Below, piece by piece: positions 38,292-47,416 of a DNA stretch of 64,000 nucleotides; the first letter of the stretch is position 1, and every line of letters starts with the position of its first letter. Below the pieces are notes generated by a model that had not been told where the DNA came from, did no database searches, and was given only the letters and a program-made list of their open reading frames with translations. Both the position numbers and the translations under genes were made by a program. Source of the stretch: Agilicoccus flavus (lineage in GTDB: Bacteria > Actinomycetota > Actinomycetes > Actinomycetales > Dermatophilaceae); the NCBI RefSeq assembly GCF_014857905.1, contig NZ_JACYXE010000001.1:558001-622000 (forward strand), given 5' to 3'.

Positions 38292-39470
38292 TCAGCAGCG
38301 CGCAGGGAGAATGCTCGCCGTCACCTCGCCGAAGGAGACGCGCTCGCCGCCGGCGCCGAGGGCGGTCGCCGTGATCGTCACCGTGTCGCCGTCGAGCAGG
38401 AACGTGCGCTCCTGCCCGCCGACGTCGACGGGCTCCTTCCCGCCCCAGGTCAACTCGATGAAGGCGCCGCGCTGGTCCGCGCCCGGCCCCGAGATCGTGC
38501 CCGAGGCGAAGATGTCGCCGGTACGCGTCCGCGCACCGTTGACCGTCGTGTGGGCCAGCATCTGCGCGGGGCTCCAGTACATCTCGCGGTACGGGGGGCG
38601 GCTCACCTCGTGGCCGTTCCACCTGACCGAGAGGTCGATGTCGAGACCCCACGGCTCGTCCATCCGCAGGTAGGGCAACGGCGTGGGTTCCTGCGTCGGG
38701 GTCGGCACCCTCGCCGCCTCGAGCGCCGCCATGGGGACGACCCACGGGCTGATCGAGCTCGCGAAGCTCTTGCCGAGATTGGGGCCGAGCGGCACGTACT
38801 CCCACGCCTGGATGTCGCGGGCCGACCAGTCGTTGAAGATGACCGCGCCGAACAGGTGCTCGTCCGCGGCGCCCGTGCCGATCGACGAACCCATGTCGTT
38901 GCCGACCCCGACGAGGAAGCCCAGCTCGGCCTCGATGTCGAGACGCACGCTCGGGCCGAACACGGGTTCCGGGTCGTTCGGGCCCTTGCGCTGACCGCAC
39001 GGTCGGACGACGTCGACGCCCGAGACGACGATCGTGCTCGACCGGCCGTGATAGCCGACGGGCAGGTGCTTCCAGTTCGGCAGGAGGGGGTCGGGATTGT
39101 CGGGCCGGAACAACCGCCCGAGATTCGAGGCGTGGTGCTCGCTCGCGTAGAAGTCGACGTAGTCGGCGATCTCGCACGGCAGGTGCATGGTCACCTCGCC
39201 CACCGGGTGGAGCGCCGCGTCGGGGACGTCGGCCCTCACCGCCGCGCGGATGGCCTCACGGACCTGCGCCCACCGCCGCGGGCCCGCCGCCATGAACGTC
39301 TCGAGGGTCCCGGCGGCGAAGTCGTCGTCACCCAGCAGGACGGCGAGGTCGACGACGACGTCGCCCACCCGCGTGGCGCACCGCCGCGGCCCGCCGGCCA
39401 CGGAATACACGCCGTACGGCAGGTTGGCGAGGCCGAAGCCGGAGTCGGCGGGGATGTCGAGCAAGGTCAC
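38292..39470 (-). CDS. fahA: Fumarylacetoacetase
   Basis: A 392-aa fumarylacetoacetate hydrolase, the last step of tyrosine/homogentisate breakdown, giving fumarate and acetoacetate. Recognisable: DYVDFYASEHHASNLGRLFR, LPVGYHGRSST, metal-binding EAELGFLVG, and FNDWSARDIQAWEY ... LGKSFASSISPW. C-terminal DIFASGTISGP is typical. GTG start at 39470 overlaps the stop of the preceding unknown gene by 4 nt. Order is hmgA-unknown-fahA. Confidence 0.93.
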   Translation of the reverse strand: MTLLDIPADSGFGLANLPYGVYSVAGGPRRCATRVGDVVVDLAVLLGDDDFAAGTLETFMAAGPRRWAQVREAIRAAVRADVPDAALHPVGEVTMHLPCEIADYVDFYASEHHASNLGRLFRPDNPDPLLPNWKHLPVGYHGRSSTIVVSGVDVVRPCGQRKGPNDPEPVFGPSVRLDIEAELGFLVGVGNDMGSSIGTGAADEHLFGAVIFNDWSARDIQAWEYVPLGPNLGKSFASSISPWVVPMAALEAARVPTPTQEPTPLPYLRMDEPWGLDIDLSVRWNGHEVSRPPYREMYWSPAQMLAHTTVNGARTRTGDIFASGTISGPGADQRGAFIELTWGGKEPVDVGGQERTFLLDGDTVTITATALGAGGERVSFGEVTASILPARC

Positions 39471-40357
39471 GGGGTCTCCTTCGCGGGGCCGACGAGGCCC
39501 AGGTCGACGAGGTCGTCGAGGGGGTCGGTGATGCTGCACGTGCCGAACGAGACGAAGGTGCGCCGCAGGGCCGCCCCCCGCTCGTCGTCGAGGCCGGCGA
39601 ACCGCGCCGCGAGCTCGGCGCCGTCGCGCTCGGCGAGGATCGCGACGAGGTCGTCCTCGGACCCGCCGCGCAGGGCGGCGTCGGTCGCGAGCATGAGGTT
39701 GAGGAAGCCGTGCTGGTCGAGCCCGGTCTCCGGGTCCACGGCGCGCACCGCGTGATGGAGGCCGGCGGTGGCCTTGAACGCCAGACCCCGCGCGACGGCG
39801 TCGAGGACCGCGCGCGCGAGTTCCGCCTCGCCGGGGACGAGGTCGGCCTCGACCCCGCCGGTGCGGAACTTCGCCCGGTAGGGCGACCCGGCCAGCGCGG
39901 CGAGGAGGTCGGGGCGCCGGTCGTCGCGGGGCACCTCGACGTACACGTCGAGCGCGCCGCCGGCGACGTCCATCCCGGCGAGGGCCCCGTCGAGGGCGGG
40001 CACGACCGCGTCGGCCGCCATGGAGGGCGGCACGGCGACCTCGAGGGCCCGCAGCCGCAGCGGCGGCAGCAACGCGACGGTGGTGACGACGGCCTGGACC
40101 CCGTCGGGAGCCGGCACGGTGACCGCGATGTCGAGCGAGCCGGCCGGGCGGCCCCGGACGAGCGGCGGGAGGTCGAGCAGCCGGGCCGCGCCGAGCACGA
40201 ACGGGCCGACCAACGCCCCGTGCGGGCCGCGCCGGTGCCGCTCGTGGGCGGGAACCGCCTCCGGGAGCGGGACGAGGCCGGGCGGGAAGATCGCCGCGTC
40301 ATCGCAGAGCCGGCGCAGGACGGGCGGGATCGACAGCGCCGTCGACGTCTCGCTCAT
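39467..40357 (-). CDS. Uncharacterised protein of the homogentisate operon, 296 aa
   Basis: No function that I can name. The 296-aa soluble protein overlaps both neighbours by 4 nt (hmgA stop and fahA start), so it is translationally coupled between homogentisate dioxygenase and fumarylacetoacetase. Landmarks: LCDDAAIFPPGLVPLPEAV near the N-terminus, YRAKFRTGG (about residue 160), GLAFKATAGLHHAVR and DQHGFLNLMLA, and FVSFGTCSITDPLDDL at the end. The KFRTGG and FKATAGLHH pieces resemble beta-strand ends of a TIM-barrel active site (inference). The operon lacks a recognisable maleylacetoacetate isomerase, and this gene sits exactly where that step is needed. Confidence 0.85.
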   Translation of the reverse strand: MSETSTALSIPPVLRRLCDDAAIFPPGLVPLPEAVPAHERHRRGPHGALVGPFVLGAARLLDLPPLVRGRPAGSLDIAVTVPAPDGVQAVVTTVALLPPLRLRALEVAVPPSMAADAVVPALDGALAGMDVAGGALDVYVEVPRDDRRPDLLAALAGSPYRAKFRTGGVEADLVPGEAELARAVLDAVARGLAFKATAGLHHAVRAVDPETGLDQHGFLNLMLATDAALRGGSEDDLVAILAERDGAELAARFAGLDDERGAALRRTFVSFGTCSITDPLDDLVDLGLVGPAKETP

Positions 40358-41604
40358 CGCTGCTCCCCCGCCCGGCGGCCACCGGTCCACGACCACGCGT
40401 ACACGCCGTCGTCGCAGGCGAACGCGGCCTCCCCGAGGTCGAGCGGCCGGAACGTGTCGACCATGACGGCGGTCTCGTCGAAGCGCTCGGCGCCGAGGCT
40501 CGCCTCCATCGCGCCGGGCTGCGGCCCGTGGGCGTGCCCGCCCGGGTGCAGCGAGATCGAGCCTCGCCCGATCCCAGAGCCCTTCCGGGCCTCGTAGTCG
40601 CCGGCGACGTAGAACATCACCTCGTCGGAGTCGACGTTGGAGTGGTAGTAGGGCACCGGGATCGCCAGCGGGTGGTAGTCGACCTTGCGCGGCACGAAGT
40701 TGCAGACGACGAAGTTGTTCCCCTCCCACACCTGGTGGGCGGGCGGCGGCTGGTGGACGCGGCCGGTGATGGGCTCGAAGTCGTCGATGTGGAAGAGGAA
40801 CGGGTAGAGGCAGCCGTCCCACCCGACGACGTCGAGCGGGTGGTGCGGGAGCACGTGGATCGTGCCGCCGACGCCGCCCGAACCGTGGCCGCGGTGCTTG
40901 AGGTAGACCTCGGTGGGCTCCGACGGGTCGGCACCGACGTCCTCGGCGAGCAGCGGGGCCGTGGGCACGACGTAGTCGCGCTCGCAGAACGGGCTGTGCT
41001 CGAGGAGCTGACCGAACCGGCTCAGGTAGCGCCGCGGCGGGGTGATGTGGCTGTTCGCCTCGATCGCGTAGGCGCGGAACGGCTCGACGTAGCCGTCGTC
41101 GCCGGGCGCCAGGGGCAGCCAGCGGTGCGTCGTGGCCCGCGGGATGATCGCGTAGTGGCCCTCGCGGACGTCGAAGGCGCCGAACACGGTCTCCAGTCGG
41201 GCGTTCCCGCGCTCGACGTAGACGCATTCGTCGCCGATGGCGTTGCGGTACCAGGGGCTCGGCGCGTCGGCCGCCACGTAGGTGAGGCGGACGTCGGCGT
41301 TGCCGAGGACGAGCCGGCGCCCCCGGACCGCGTCGACCCCGGCCTCGCTGCCCGCCTCGAAGAGGTCGTGCAGCTTGAGGTGGAGCGGCTTGAGCGGGTG
41401 GTTCGGCGTGAGCGACAGGTCCCCGACCTCCCACTCGCGGACGTCGAGGATCGCCGAGGGGATGTTGCGGTGGTAGAGCAGCGAGCTGTCGGCCGAGAAG
41501 CCCTCCTCCCCCATGAGCTCCTCGTAGTAGAGGCGGCCGTCGGGGTCGCGGTGCTGGGTGTGCCGCTTGGGCGGGACGTGCCCGAGGTTGCGGTAGTAGG
41601 CCAT
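40354..41604 (-). CDS. hmgA: Homogentisate 1,2-dioxygenase
   Basis: A 416-aa Fe(II) ring-cleavage dioxygenase converting homogentisate to maleylacetoacetate. The iron site is visible as YYHSNVDSDE (His and Glu) and HPGGHAHGP (second His). MAYYRNLGHVPPKRHTQ at the start and EVYLKHRGHGSGGVGG mid-protein are typical of the actinobacterial form. First gene of the operon hmgA-unknown-fahA. Divergent from a MarR regulator, with a perfect 10-bp inverted repeat 25 nt upstream of its ATG. Confidence 0.93.
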   Translation of the reverse strand: MAYYRNLGHVPPKRHTQHRDPDGRLYYEELMGEEGFSADSSLLYHRNIPSAILDVREWEVGDLSLTPNHPLKPLHLKLHDLFEAGSEAGVDAVRGRRLVLGNADVRLTYVAADAPSPWYRNAIGDECVYVERGNARLETVFGAFDVREGHYAIIPRATTHRWLPLAPGDDGYVEPFRAYAIEANSHITPPRRYLSRFGQLLEHSPFCERDYVVPTAPLLAEDVGADPSEPTEVYLKHRGHGSGGVGGTIHVLPHHPLDVVGWDGCLYPFLFHIDDFEPITGRVHQPPPAHQVWEGNNFVVCNFVPRKVDYHPLAIPVPYYHSNVDSDEVMFYVAGDYEARKGSGIGRGSISLHPGGHAHGPQPGAMEASLGAERFDETAVMVDTFRPLDLGEAAFACDDGVYAWSWTGGRRAGEQR

Positions 41605-41629
41605 GCGCGGTCTCCTCCACCTGTCTCGT

Positions 41630-41663
41630 CGTCGAGATAGTTCAGGAATGTATTATCTCGACG
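41630..41663. promoter_or_regulatory. MarR operator between hmgA and marR
   Basis: CGTCGAGATA (41630-41639) and its exact complement TATCTCGACG (41654-41663) with a 14-nt AT-rich spacer. It covers the only low-GC patch of the 99-nt intergenic region and probably overlaps both divergent promoters, so the MarR protein would repress hmgA and itself until a pathway intermediate binds. Confidence 0.75.
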
Positions 41664-41703
41664 GTAGCGGACTCCGCCGGGGCCCGCCAGGGAAAGGACG
41701 AAC

Positions 41704-42225
41704 ATGGACGGGGAGCTGACGTTCTGGTCGTTCGTGCCCCGCGCCCGCGCCCGGCTGGCCGAGGAGTTCGGCTACGACGACGTCTCCGCGACCGAGCTGT
41801 TGCTCACCCTCAACCGCGCCTCGGGCGTCGTCACCTACGACCTCGAGGCGGCCGTGCACCGGCCGGCCGGCCGGTCCTGGTCGAGCTTTCGCATCCTCTA
41901 CGTCCTCTGGCTCGCCGGACCGCTGGAGGCGAAGAAGACGGCCGAGCTCACGGGCCTGAGCCGCGCCGCGCTGTCGAACCTGCTCGGCCCCCTGGCCGCC
42001 GACGGGATCGTCGACCGCGAGCGCGACCCCGACGACGGGCGCTCGGTCCGCCTGTCGCTGAGCGACGCGGGGCGGCGCGAGATCGCCGAGACGTTCCGCG
42101 CCCATCACGAGCGCGAGATCGCCTGGGCCGCCGCCCTGTCCCCCGACGAGCAGGCCACCCTCGTGCGACTGCTCGACAAGCTCGTCGCCCACCGCGACGA
42201 CCTCGACGTGCGCCACCGCAGCTGA
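41704..42225 (+). CDS. MarR-family transcriptional regulator
   Basis: A 173-aa winged-HTH protein: SSFRILYVLWLAGPLEAKKTAELTGLSRAALSNLL (read in parts) is the recognition region, and RERDPDDGRSVRLSLSDAG is the wing, both typical of MarR. Divergent from the hmgA operon, which it probably represses; homogentisate or an earlier aromatic acid is the expected ligand (inference). ATG at 41704 is preceded by AAAGGA. Confidence 0.9.
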   Translation: MDGELTFWSFVPRARARLAEEFGYDDVSATELLLTLNRASGVVTYDLEAAVHRPAGRSWSSFRILYVLWLAGPLEAKKTAELTGLSRAALSNLLGPLAADGIVDRERDPDDGRSVRLSLSDAGRREIAETFRAHHEREIAWAAALSPDEQATLVRLLDKLVAHRDDLDVRHRS

Positions 42226-42365
42226 CCCCCGGCCCGAGAAGCCGGGCACGCATCACGGACGAGGGTCGGGCGGCCGCGCGGTGGCGCCCACCGGTCGCGG
42301 GAGGCGTCGCCTGTCAGGCTGTGCCACGAGCGACCGAGCAGACCCGCCGACCACCGAAGGACACC

Positions 42366-44858
42366 ATGAGCGACGCGACAGGCCCCGCGCACCGGTCGGG
42401 CAGCGGCGGGTGGGCACCCGGGACGCGCCACGATTCCGGCTGCATCGGGGTGCGCGGGGCGCGGCTGCACAACCTGCGGGACGTCGACGTCGACGTGCCC
42501 CGGGGGCGGCTCGTCGCGTTCACCGGCGTCTCGGGCTCGGGCAAGTCCTCCCTCGCGTTCGGCACCATCCACGGGGAGGCGCAGCGCCGCTACTTCGAGT
42601 CGGTGGCGCCGTTCGCGCGGCGGCTCATCCACACGGCCGTCGACCCGCAGGTCCGCGACATCACCGGGTTGCCGCCGGCGGTCGCGCTCGAGCAGCGCGC
42701 CGCGGCGACGAGCCGCCGCTCGAGCGTCGGCACCGTGACGACGACCTCGAACACCCTGCGGATGCTGTGGTCCCGGTGCGGCGACTACCCCGCCGGGCTC
42801 GAGCGGATCGACTCCGACCACTTCTCGGCGAACACCGCCGCGGGGGCGTGCCCGGGGTGCGGCGGCCTCGGGCAGGTGCACGAGCCGACCGAGGCCTCGA
42901 TGGTGCCCGACCCGTCGCTGAGCATCGCGCAGAAGGCCATCGCGTCCTGGCCGGGCGCCTGGCAGGGCAAGAACTACCGCGACATCGTCGCGACCCTCGG
43001 CTACGACATCGACCGGCCGTGGCGGGAGCTGCCCCAGGCGGACCGCGACTTCCTCCTCTTCTCCGAGCAGGAGCCGGTCGTCACCGTGCACTCGGTCCGC
43101 GAGGCGCACCGCATCCAACGGCCCTACCAGGGCACGTTCGCGAGCGCCCGCCGTCACCTGCTGCGGACGCTCGCCTCGGCGAGCCCGACCCAGCGCCGCC
43201 GGGCCCTGCGCTTCGTCGAGACGACGCCGTGCCCGCGCTGCCGCGGCCGCCGCCTGCACCCCGACGCCCTGCGCGTCACGTGGCAGGGGCTGGCGATCGA
43301 CGAGGCGAGCCACCTGCCGATCGACGAGCTCACCCCGCTGCTGCGGGCGCGGCTGGAGGAACTCGTGGCCGCGGTCCCGGACGGGATCGGCGACGCGGAG
43401 TCGATGCTGCTGCGCGACGTGCTGTCCCGCCTCGACGTGCTCGTCGAGCTGGGCCTGGGCCACCTCGACCTCGCGCGGCCCACCCCGGCGGTCTCGGCGG
43501 GCGAGCTGCAGCGGCTTCGCCTCGCGACGCTGCTGCGCTCGGGACTGTTCGGGGTCGTCTACGTGCTCGACGAGCCGTCGGCCGGGCTGCATCCCCGCGA
43601 TGCCGAGCCCCTGCTGCGGCTGCTGCGCGACCTCGTCGACGCGGGCAACAGCGTGCTCGTCGTCGAGCACGACATGGCCCTCGTCGCCCGCTGCGACGAC
43701 GTCGTCGACGTCGGCCCCGGCGCCGGAGGATTCGGCGGCCGGGTGCTCTACGTCGGGGCGCCTGAGGGCCTGCCCGCGGTCGGCGAGTCGGCGACGGGCC
43801 GCTACCTGCCCGCGCCCGTGCACGCCGACGAGATCCGGACCGGCGCACCGCGGGCCGCGTCCGGCGCGCTGACCGTGCGCGGGGTGGCCCTGCACAACCT
43901 CGACGGCCTCGACGTCGAGGTGCCGCTGGGGTCGTTCACCGTCGTCACGGGCGTCTCGGGGTCGGGTAAGTCGTCGCTGCTCACCGCCCTCGACGCGGCG
44001 GTGGGCGCCGCCCTGGAGCGCGGTGGCGACGCAGCGGGCGAGGACGAGGAGGCGGAGGACGCCGACGTCGATCTGCCGCCGCTCGACGCCGACGCCACGT
44101 GGACGGCGGTCGAGACCCGCGGCTCGGGCGCCCCGAGGCGGCTCGTGCGGATCACCCAGCGGCCGATCGGGCGGACCGTGCGCTCGAACCTCGCGACGTA
44201 CACCGGGCTGTTCGACCACGTCCGGCGCCGGTTCGCGGCCGAACCTGCCGCGCGGCAGCGCCGGTACTCCCCCGGCCGGTTCAGCTTCAACGTCGCGACG
44301 GGGCGCTGCCCCACGTGCCAGGGCGAGGGCGTCGTCGCGGTCGAGCTGCTCTTCCTGCCGGGGACCTCCTCGCCGTGCCCCGACTGCCGCGGGTCGCGCT
44401 ACGCGCCCGAGACCCTCGAGATCCGTCACCGCGGGCTCACGATCGCCGACATCCTCGACCTCACGGTCGCGCAGGCGGTGGAGGTGTTCGCCGACGACCC
44501 GCCCGTCCACCGGGCGCTCGCCGCGCTCGACTCCCTGGGCCTCGGCTACCTCGGCCTCGGCCGCCCCGCCACGGACCTCTCCGGCGGCGAGGCGCAGCGG
44601 ATCAAGCTCGCCACCGAGCTGCAGAAGGACCGCCGGGCGAGCACCCTCTACCTCTTCGACGAGCCGACGACCGGGCTGCACCCCTCCGACGCCCACCGGC
44701 TGCTCGCCCGCCTGCACAACCTCGTCGACCAGGGCCACACCGTCGTCCTCGTCGACCACCACCCCGCCGCGCTCGCCACCGCCGACCACGTCGTCGAACT
44801 CGGCCCCGGCGCCGGCTCGCGGGGCGGGCGGATCATCTCCGCCGGGCCGCGGCCCTGA
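42366..44858 (+). CDS. UvrA-like ABC-class ATPase (UvrA2 type)
   Basis: An 830-aa tandem ABC ATPase, shorter than repair UvrA (about 950). Walker A GVSGSGKSSLAFG (about residue 53) and GVSGSGKSSLLTAL (about 530); Walker B VLDEPSAGLHP and LFDEPTTGLHP; zinc-finger cysteines CPGCGGLG, CPRCRGRR and CPTCQGEG ... CPDCRG. The first signature is SAGELQR instead of SGGEXQR, the second is normal (LSGGEAQRIKL). Class-II UvrA proteins are linked to drug or DNA-adduct tolerance rather than normal UvrABC repair. ATG 42366 chosen. Convergent with the broken acyltransferase. Confidence 0.88.
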   Translation: MSDATGPAHRSGSGGWAPGTRHDSGCIGVRGARLHNLRDVDVDVPRGRLVAFTGVSGSGKSSLAFGTIHGEAQRRYFESVAPFARRLIHTAVDPQVRDITGLPPAVALEQRAAATSRRSSVGTVTTTSNTLRMLWSRCGDYPAGLERIDSDHFSANTAAGACPGCGGLGQVHEPTEASMVPDPSLSIAQKAIASWPGAWQGKNYRDIVATLGYDIDRPWRELPQADRDFLLFSEQEPVVTVHSVREAHRIQRPYQGTFASARRHLLRTLASASPTQRRRALRFVETTPCPRCRGRRLHPDALRVTWQGLAIDEASHLPIDELTPLLRARLEELVAAVPDGIGDAESMLLRDVLSRLDVLVELGLGHLDLARPTPAVSAGELQRLRLATLLRSGLFGVVYVLDEPSAGLHPRDAEPLLRLLRDLVDAGNSVLVVEHDMALVARCDDVVDVGPGAGGFGGRVLYVGAPEGLPAVGESATGRYLPAPVHADEIRTGAPRAASGALTVRGVALHNLDGLDVEVPLGSFTVVTGVSGSGKSSLLTALDAAVGAALERGGDAAGEDEEAEDADVDLPPLDADATWTAVETRGSGAPRRLVRITQRPIGRTVRSNLATYTGLFDHVRRRFAAEPAARQRRYSPGRFSFNVATGRCPTCQGEGVVAVELLFLPGTSSPCPDCRGSRYAPETLEIRHRGLTIADILDLTVAQAVEVFADDPPVHRALAALDSLGLGYLGLGRPATDLSGGEAQRIKLATELQKDRRASTLYLFDEPTTGLHPSDAHRLLARLHNLVDQGHTVVLVDHHPAALATADHVVELGPGAGSRGGRIISAGPRP

Positions 44859-46006
44859 GCCGGCGCGCTCGTCGGGACGGGGACGGGACGAGGGTGGGGG
44901 GCCACCGGAAGGGATGCCTGCGGCCGTTGAGCCACCGGCCGAGCGGGGTGGAGCGCACGAGGAGGTGGTAGCTCGTCACCATGACCGCGTCGACGACGAG
45001 CCACGTCACCGCGAGCTTCGCCGGGATCGGCCAGTCGAGCCGCACCAGCGGGATCTCGAAGGCGACGAGCAGCGGCAGGTGGACGAGGTACATCCGGTAC
45101 GACGCGTCGGCCAGGTAGCGGATTCACGCGTGCTCGACGGTGAGGAAGCGCACGCACAACCCGGTCAGCGCGTACACCCAGCACCAGGCGCTCACGGCCA
45201 TGACCGCCGCCGCGACCGGGAGCGGGGTGCCGCCGTCGGGAGCGCTCTGCGTCAGCCCCACGGCCGTGAGGACGAGTGCGGCGATCAGGTGCGCCGGCCA
45301 CGAGCGCGCGAGCCGGGCGAGGGCGTCGCGCCGGGCGTGCAGGGCCCACCCGGCGACGAAGGCGCCCAGGTAGGCGGTGAGCGCCGACGCCGACGGCGCG
45401 AGCGTCTGGGGCGCGAGCACCCCGCCGACGACGGTCCCCTGCATGAGCAGGCAGGCCAGATACGGAGCGGCCGCGACGAGGACTCCGCCGGGGCGGCCAG
45501 CAGGCGCCCGAGCCGCTCGACCGCTCCCGTCGCGGCGGGCAGCACCCGGCGGGCCACGACACGCGCGAGGAGGGTGAGGAGCACGCACTCCACGAGCACG
45601 AGCAGGAACCACAGCTGCCCGGGCGTGACGGCGGACAGGGGATCGCCGTCGGTCGGCGGCGGGGTGAACGGGAGGTCGTGCACCCGGGCGTTGAGCACGA
45701 CGAGCAGGCCGAGCGAGAGCACGGACACCGGCCAGAACGCCACGAGCGGTAGCAGGATCCACAGGAGCCGGTCCCGCAGGTAGGACGACGGGCCGCGGCG
45801 CTGCACGACCATCCGGCCGACGTAGCCGGCCAGGCACATGAACAGCACCATCCGGAAGAGGTGGATGACGTACACGGGGACCACGACCACCCCGTACTGC
45901 GCGTGTCGCTCACGAGCCAGGGCATCCCGGGGGCGAAGGGCAGCAGCGAGTGCAGCACGATGCCGAGCAGCAGGGCGCCGGCCCGCAGCGCGTCGAGCCC
46001 GTGCAC
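44833..46006 (-). pseudogene. Acyltransferase-3 family membrane protein, broken
   Basis: Remains of an OafA-like membrane O-acyltransferase with about 10 helices. It starts MHGLDALRAGALLLGIVLHSLLPF at 46006 (His motif R-x10-H typical of the family). The frame slips near 45895 (to AQYGVVVVPVYVIHLFRM), again near 45495 (to GGVLVAAAPYLACLL), and is interrupted by TGA at 45124-45126 where the family would allow Trp (VEHA*IRYLADASYRMYLVHLP). Two added bases and one codon change restore about 391 aa. Three lesions make true decay likelier here. Its 3' end overlaps the convergent UvrA-like gene by 26 nt. Confidence 0.8.
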
Positions 46007-46288
46007 GCGGGTGCTCGCAGGTGCGTCGGTCCTCGTCGCGGTCAGTGGAGGGGTGCTGCGGGCCGGCCGACGGGAGGCGGGCCAGCCGCGCGCGAGTTAC
46101 GTTGACCGCCAGGAGAGCTGAGCCGTCGGTCAGGTAGGCCGTCCGTGCGGCTTGGGGACCTTCGGCCCCCTCCCCCGCCCCACCGTTTCCACCACCATCG
46201 GCCACACGAGGTGTCCGTGCCGCCGCCACGTCGGAGCCGGTTCGGTGCCTCGACACCCGCACCGCACCGCACCGAGAGGACGAAGACC

Positions 46289-47314
46289 ATGACGACGACG
46301 ATGCACGCCGCAGTAGTGCGCGAGTTCGGCACACCCCTGGTCGTGGACGAGCTGCCGATACCCGAACCCGGCCCCGGCCAGGTGCTGGTGAAGCTGCTGG
46401 CCACAGGCGTCTGCCACACCGACCTGCACGCCGCCGAGGGCGACTGGCCGGTCAAGCCCAGCCCGCCCTTCGTGCCCGGCCACGAGGGCGTGGGCACCGT
46501 CGTCGCGCTCGGTGAGGGTGTGAGCACCCTGTCCGAGGGCGATGTCGTCGGCAACGCCTGGCTCTCGTCCTCCTGCGGCGTCTGCGAATTCTGCAGCACC
46601 GGTTGGGAGACCCTGTGCGAGAAGCAGGTCAACGGCGGGTACGCCATCGACGGCAGTTTCGGGGAGTACATGCTCGTCGACGAGCGGTTCGCCGCTCGGA
46701 TCCCCGCGGGCGCCGACCCCGTCGAGGTCGCGCCGATCCTGTGCGCGGGTGTCACCGTCTACAAGGGTCTCAAGGTGTCGGAGACCCGCCCCGGGCAGTG
46801 GATGGTCGTCTCCGGCATCGGCGGGCTCGGTCACCTCGCGGTGCAGTACGCCGTGGCCATGGGCATGCGGGTCGCCGCCGTCGACGTCGGCAAGGACAAG
46901 CTGGAGCTCGCGACCTCCTACGGCGCCGAACTCGTCGTCGACGCCACGGAGACGGACCCGGTCGAGGCGATCCGCGAGGGCACCGGCGGCGGCGCCCACG
47001 GGGTGCTCGTCACGGCCGTCCATCCCTCCGCCTTCGGCCAGGCCATCGGCATGGCCCGCCGCGGCGGCACGATCGTCTTCAACGGCCTGCCCCCGGGCGA
47101 CTTCCCCGCACCGATCTTCGACATCGTGCTCAAGGGCCTCACGGTCCGCGGTTCGATCGTCGGCACCCGCCAGGACATGATCGAGGCGCTCGACTTCTAC
47201 GCCCGTGGCAAGGTCAAGCCGAAGTGCACGGCACGCGAGCTGACCGAGATCAACGACGTCTTCGGCGAGATGCGCGAGGGCAAGATCGGCGGCCGGGTGG
47301 TCGTGCGCTACTGA
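46289..47314 (+). CDS. adhP: Zinc-dependent alcohol dehydrogenase, AdhP type
   Basis: A 341-aa medium-chain NAD-dependent alcohol dehydrogenase oxidising primary alcohols such as ethanol. Catalytic zinc residues: Cys in ATGVCHTDLHAAEGDW, GHEGVGTVV, and a later Cys in PILCAGVTVYKGLK. Structural zinc cysteines are in CGVCEFCSTGWETLCE. NAD-binding GIGGLGHLAVQYA. The frame is intact. It is preceded by a 282-nt region with no gene and followed 102 nt later by an MHS transporter on the same strand. ATG 46289. Confidence 0.92.
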   Translation: MTTTMHAAVVREFGTPLVVDELPIPEPGPGQVLVKLLATGVCHTDLHAAEGDWPVKPSPPFVPGHEGVGTVVALGEGVSTLSEGDVVGNAWLSSSCGVCEFCSTGWETLCEKQVNGGYAIDGSFGEYMLVDERFAARIPAGADPVEVAPILCAGVTVYKGLKVSETRPGQWMVVSGIGGLGHLAVQYAVAMGMRVAAVDVGKDKLELATSYGAELVVDATETDPVEAIREGTGGGAHGVLVTAVHPSAFGQAIGMARRGGTIVFNGLPPGDFPAPIFDIVLKGLTVRGSIVGTRQDMIEALDFYARGKVKPKCTARELTEINDVFGEMREGKIGGRVVVRY

Positions 47315-47416
47315 GCGCGACGTCAGCCAGGTCAGGGGCCATGGCGCCGAAACGCGGTTCCTCGGGGCGGCGCAGCCAGTACGGTGGCGCCGCCCCCACT
47401 GCCGCAAGGAGTCACT

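Noticed and set aside
46150-46190. Short GC hairpin before adhP as a riboswitch or terminator
   Set aside because: The stem is short with an A bulge, and no known riboswitch core could be seen.
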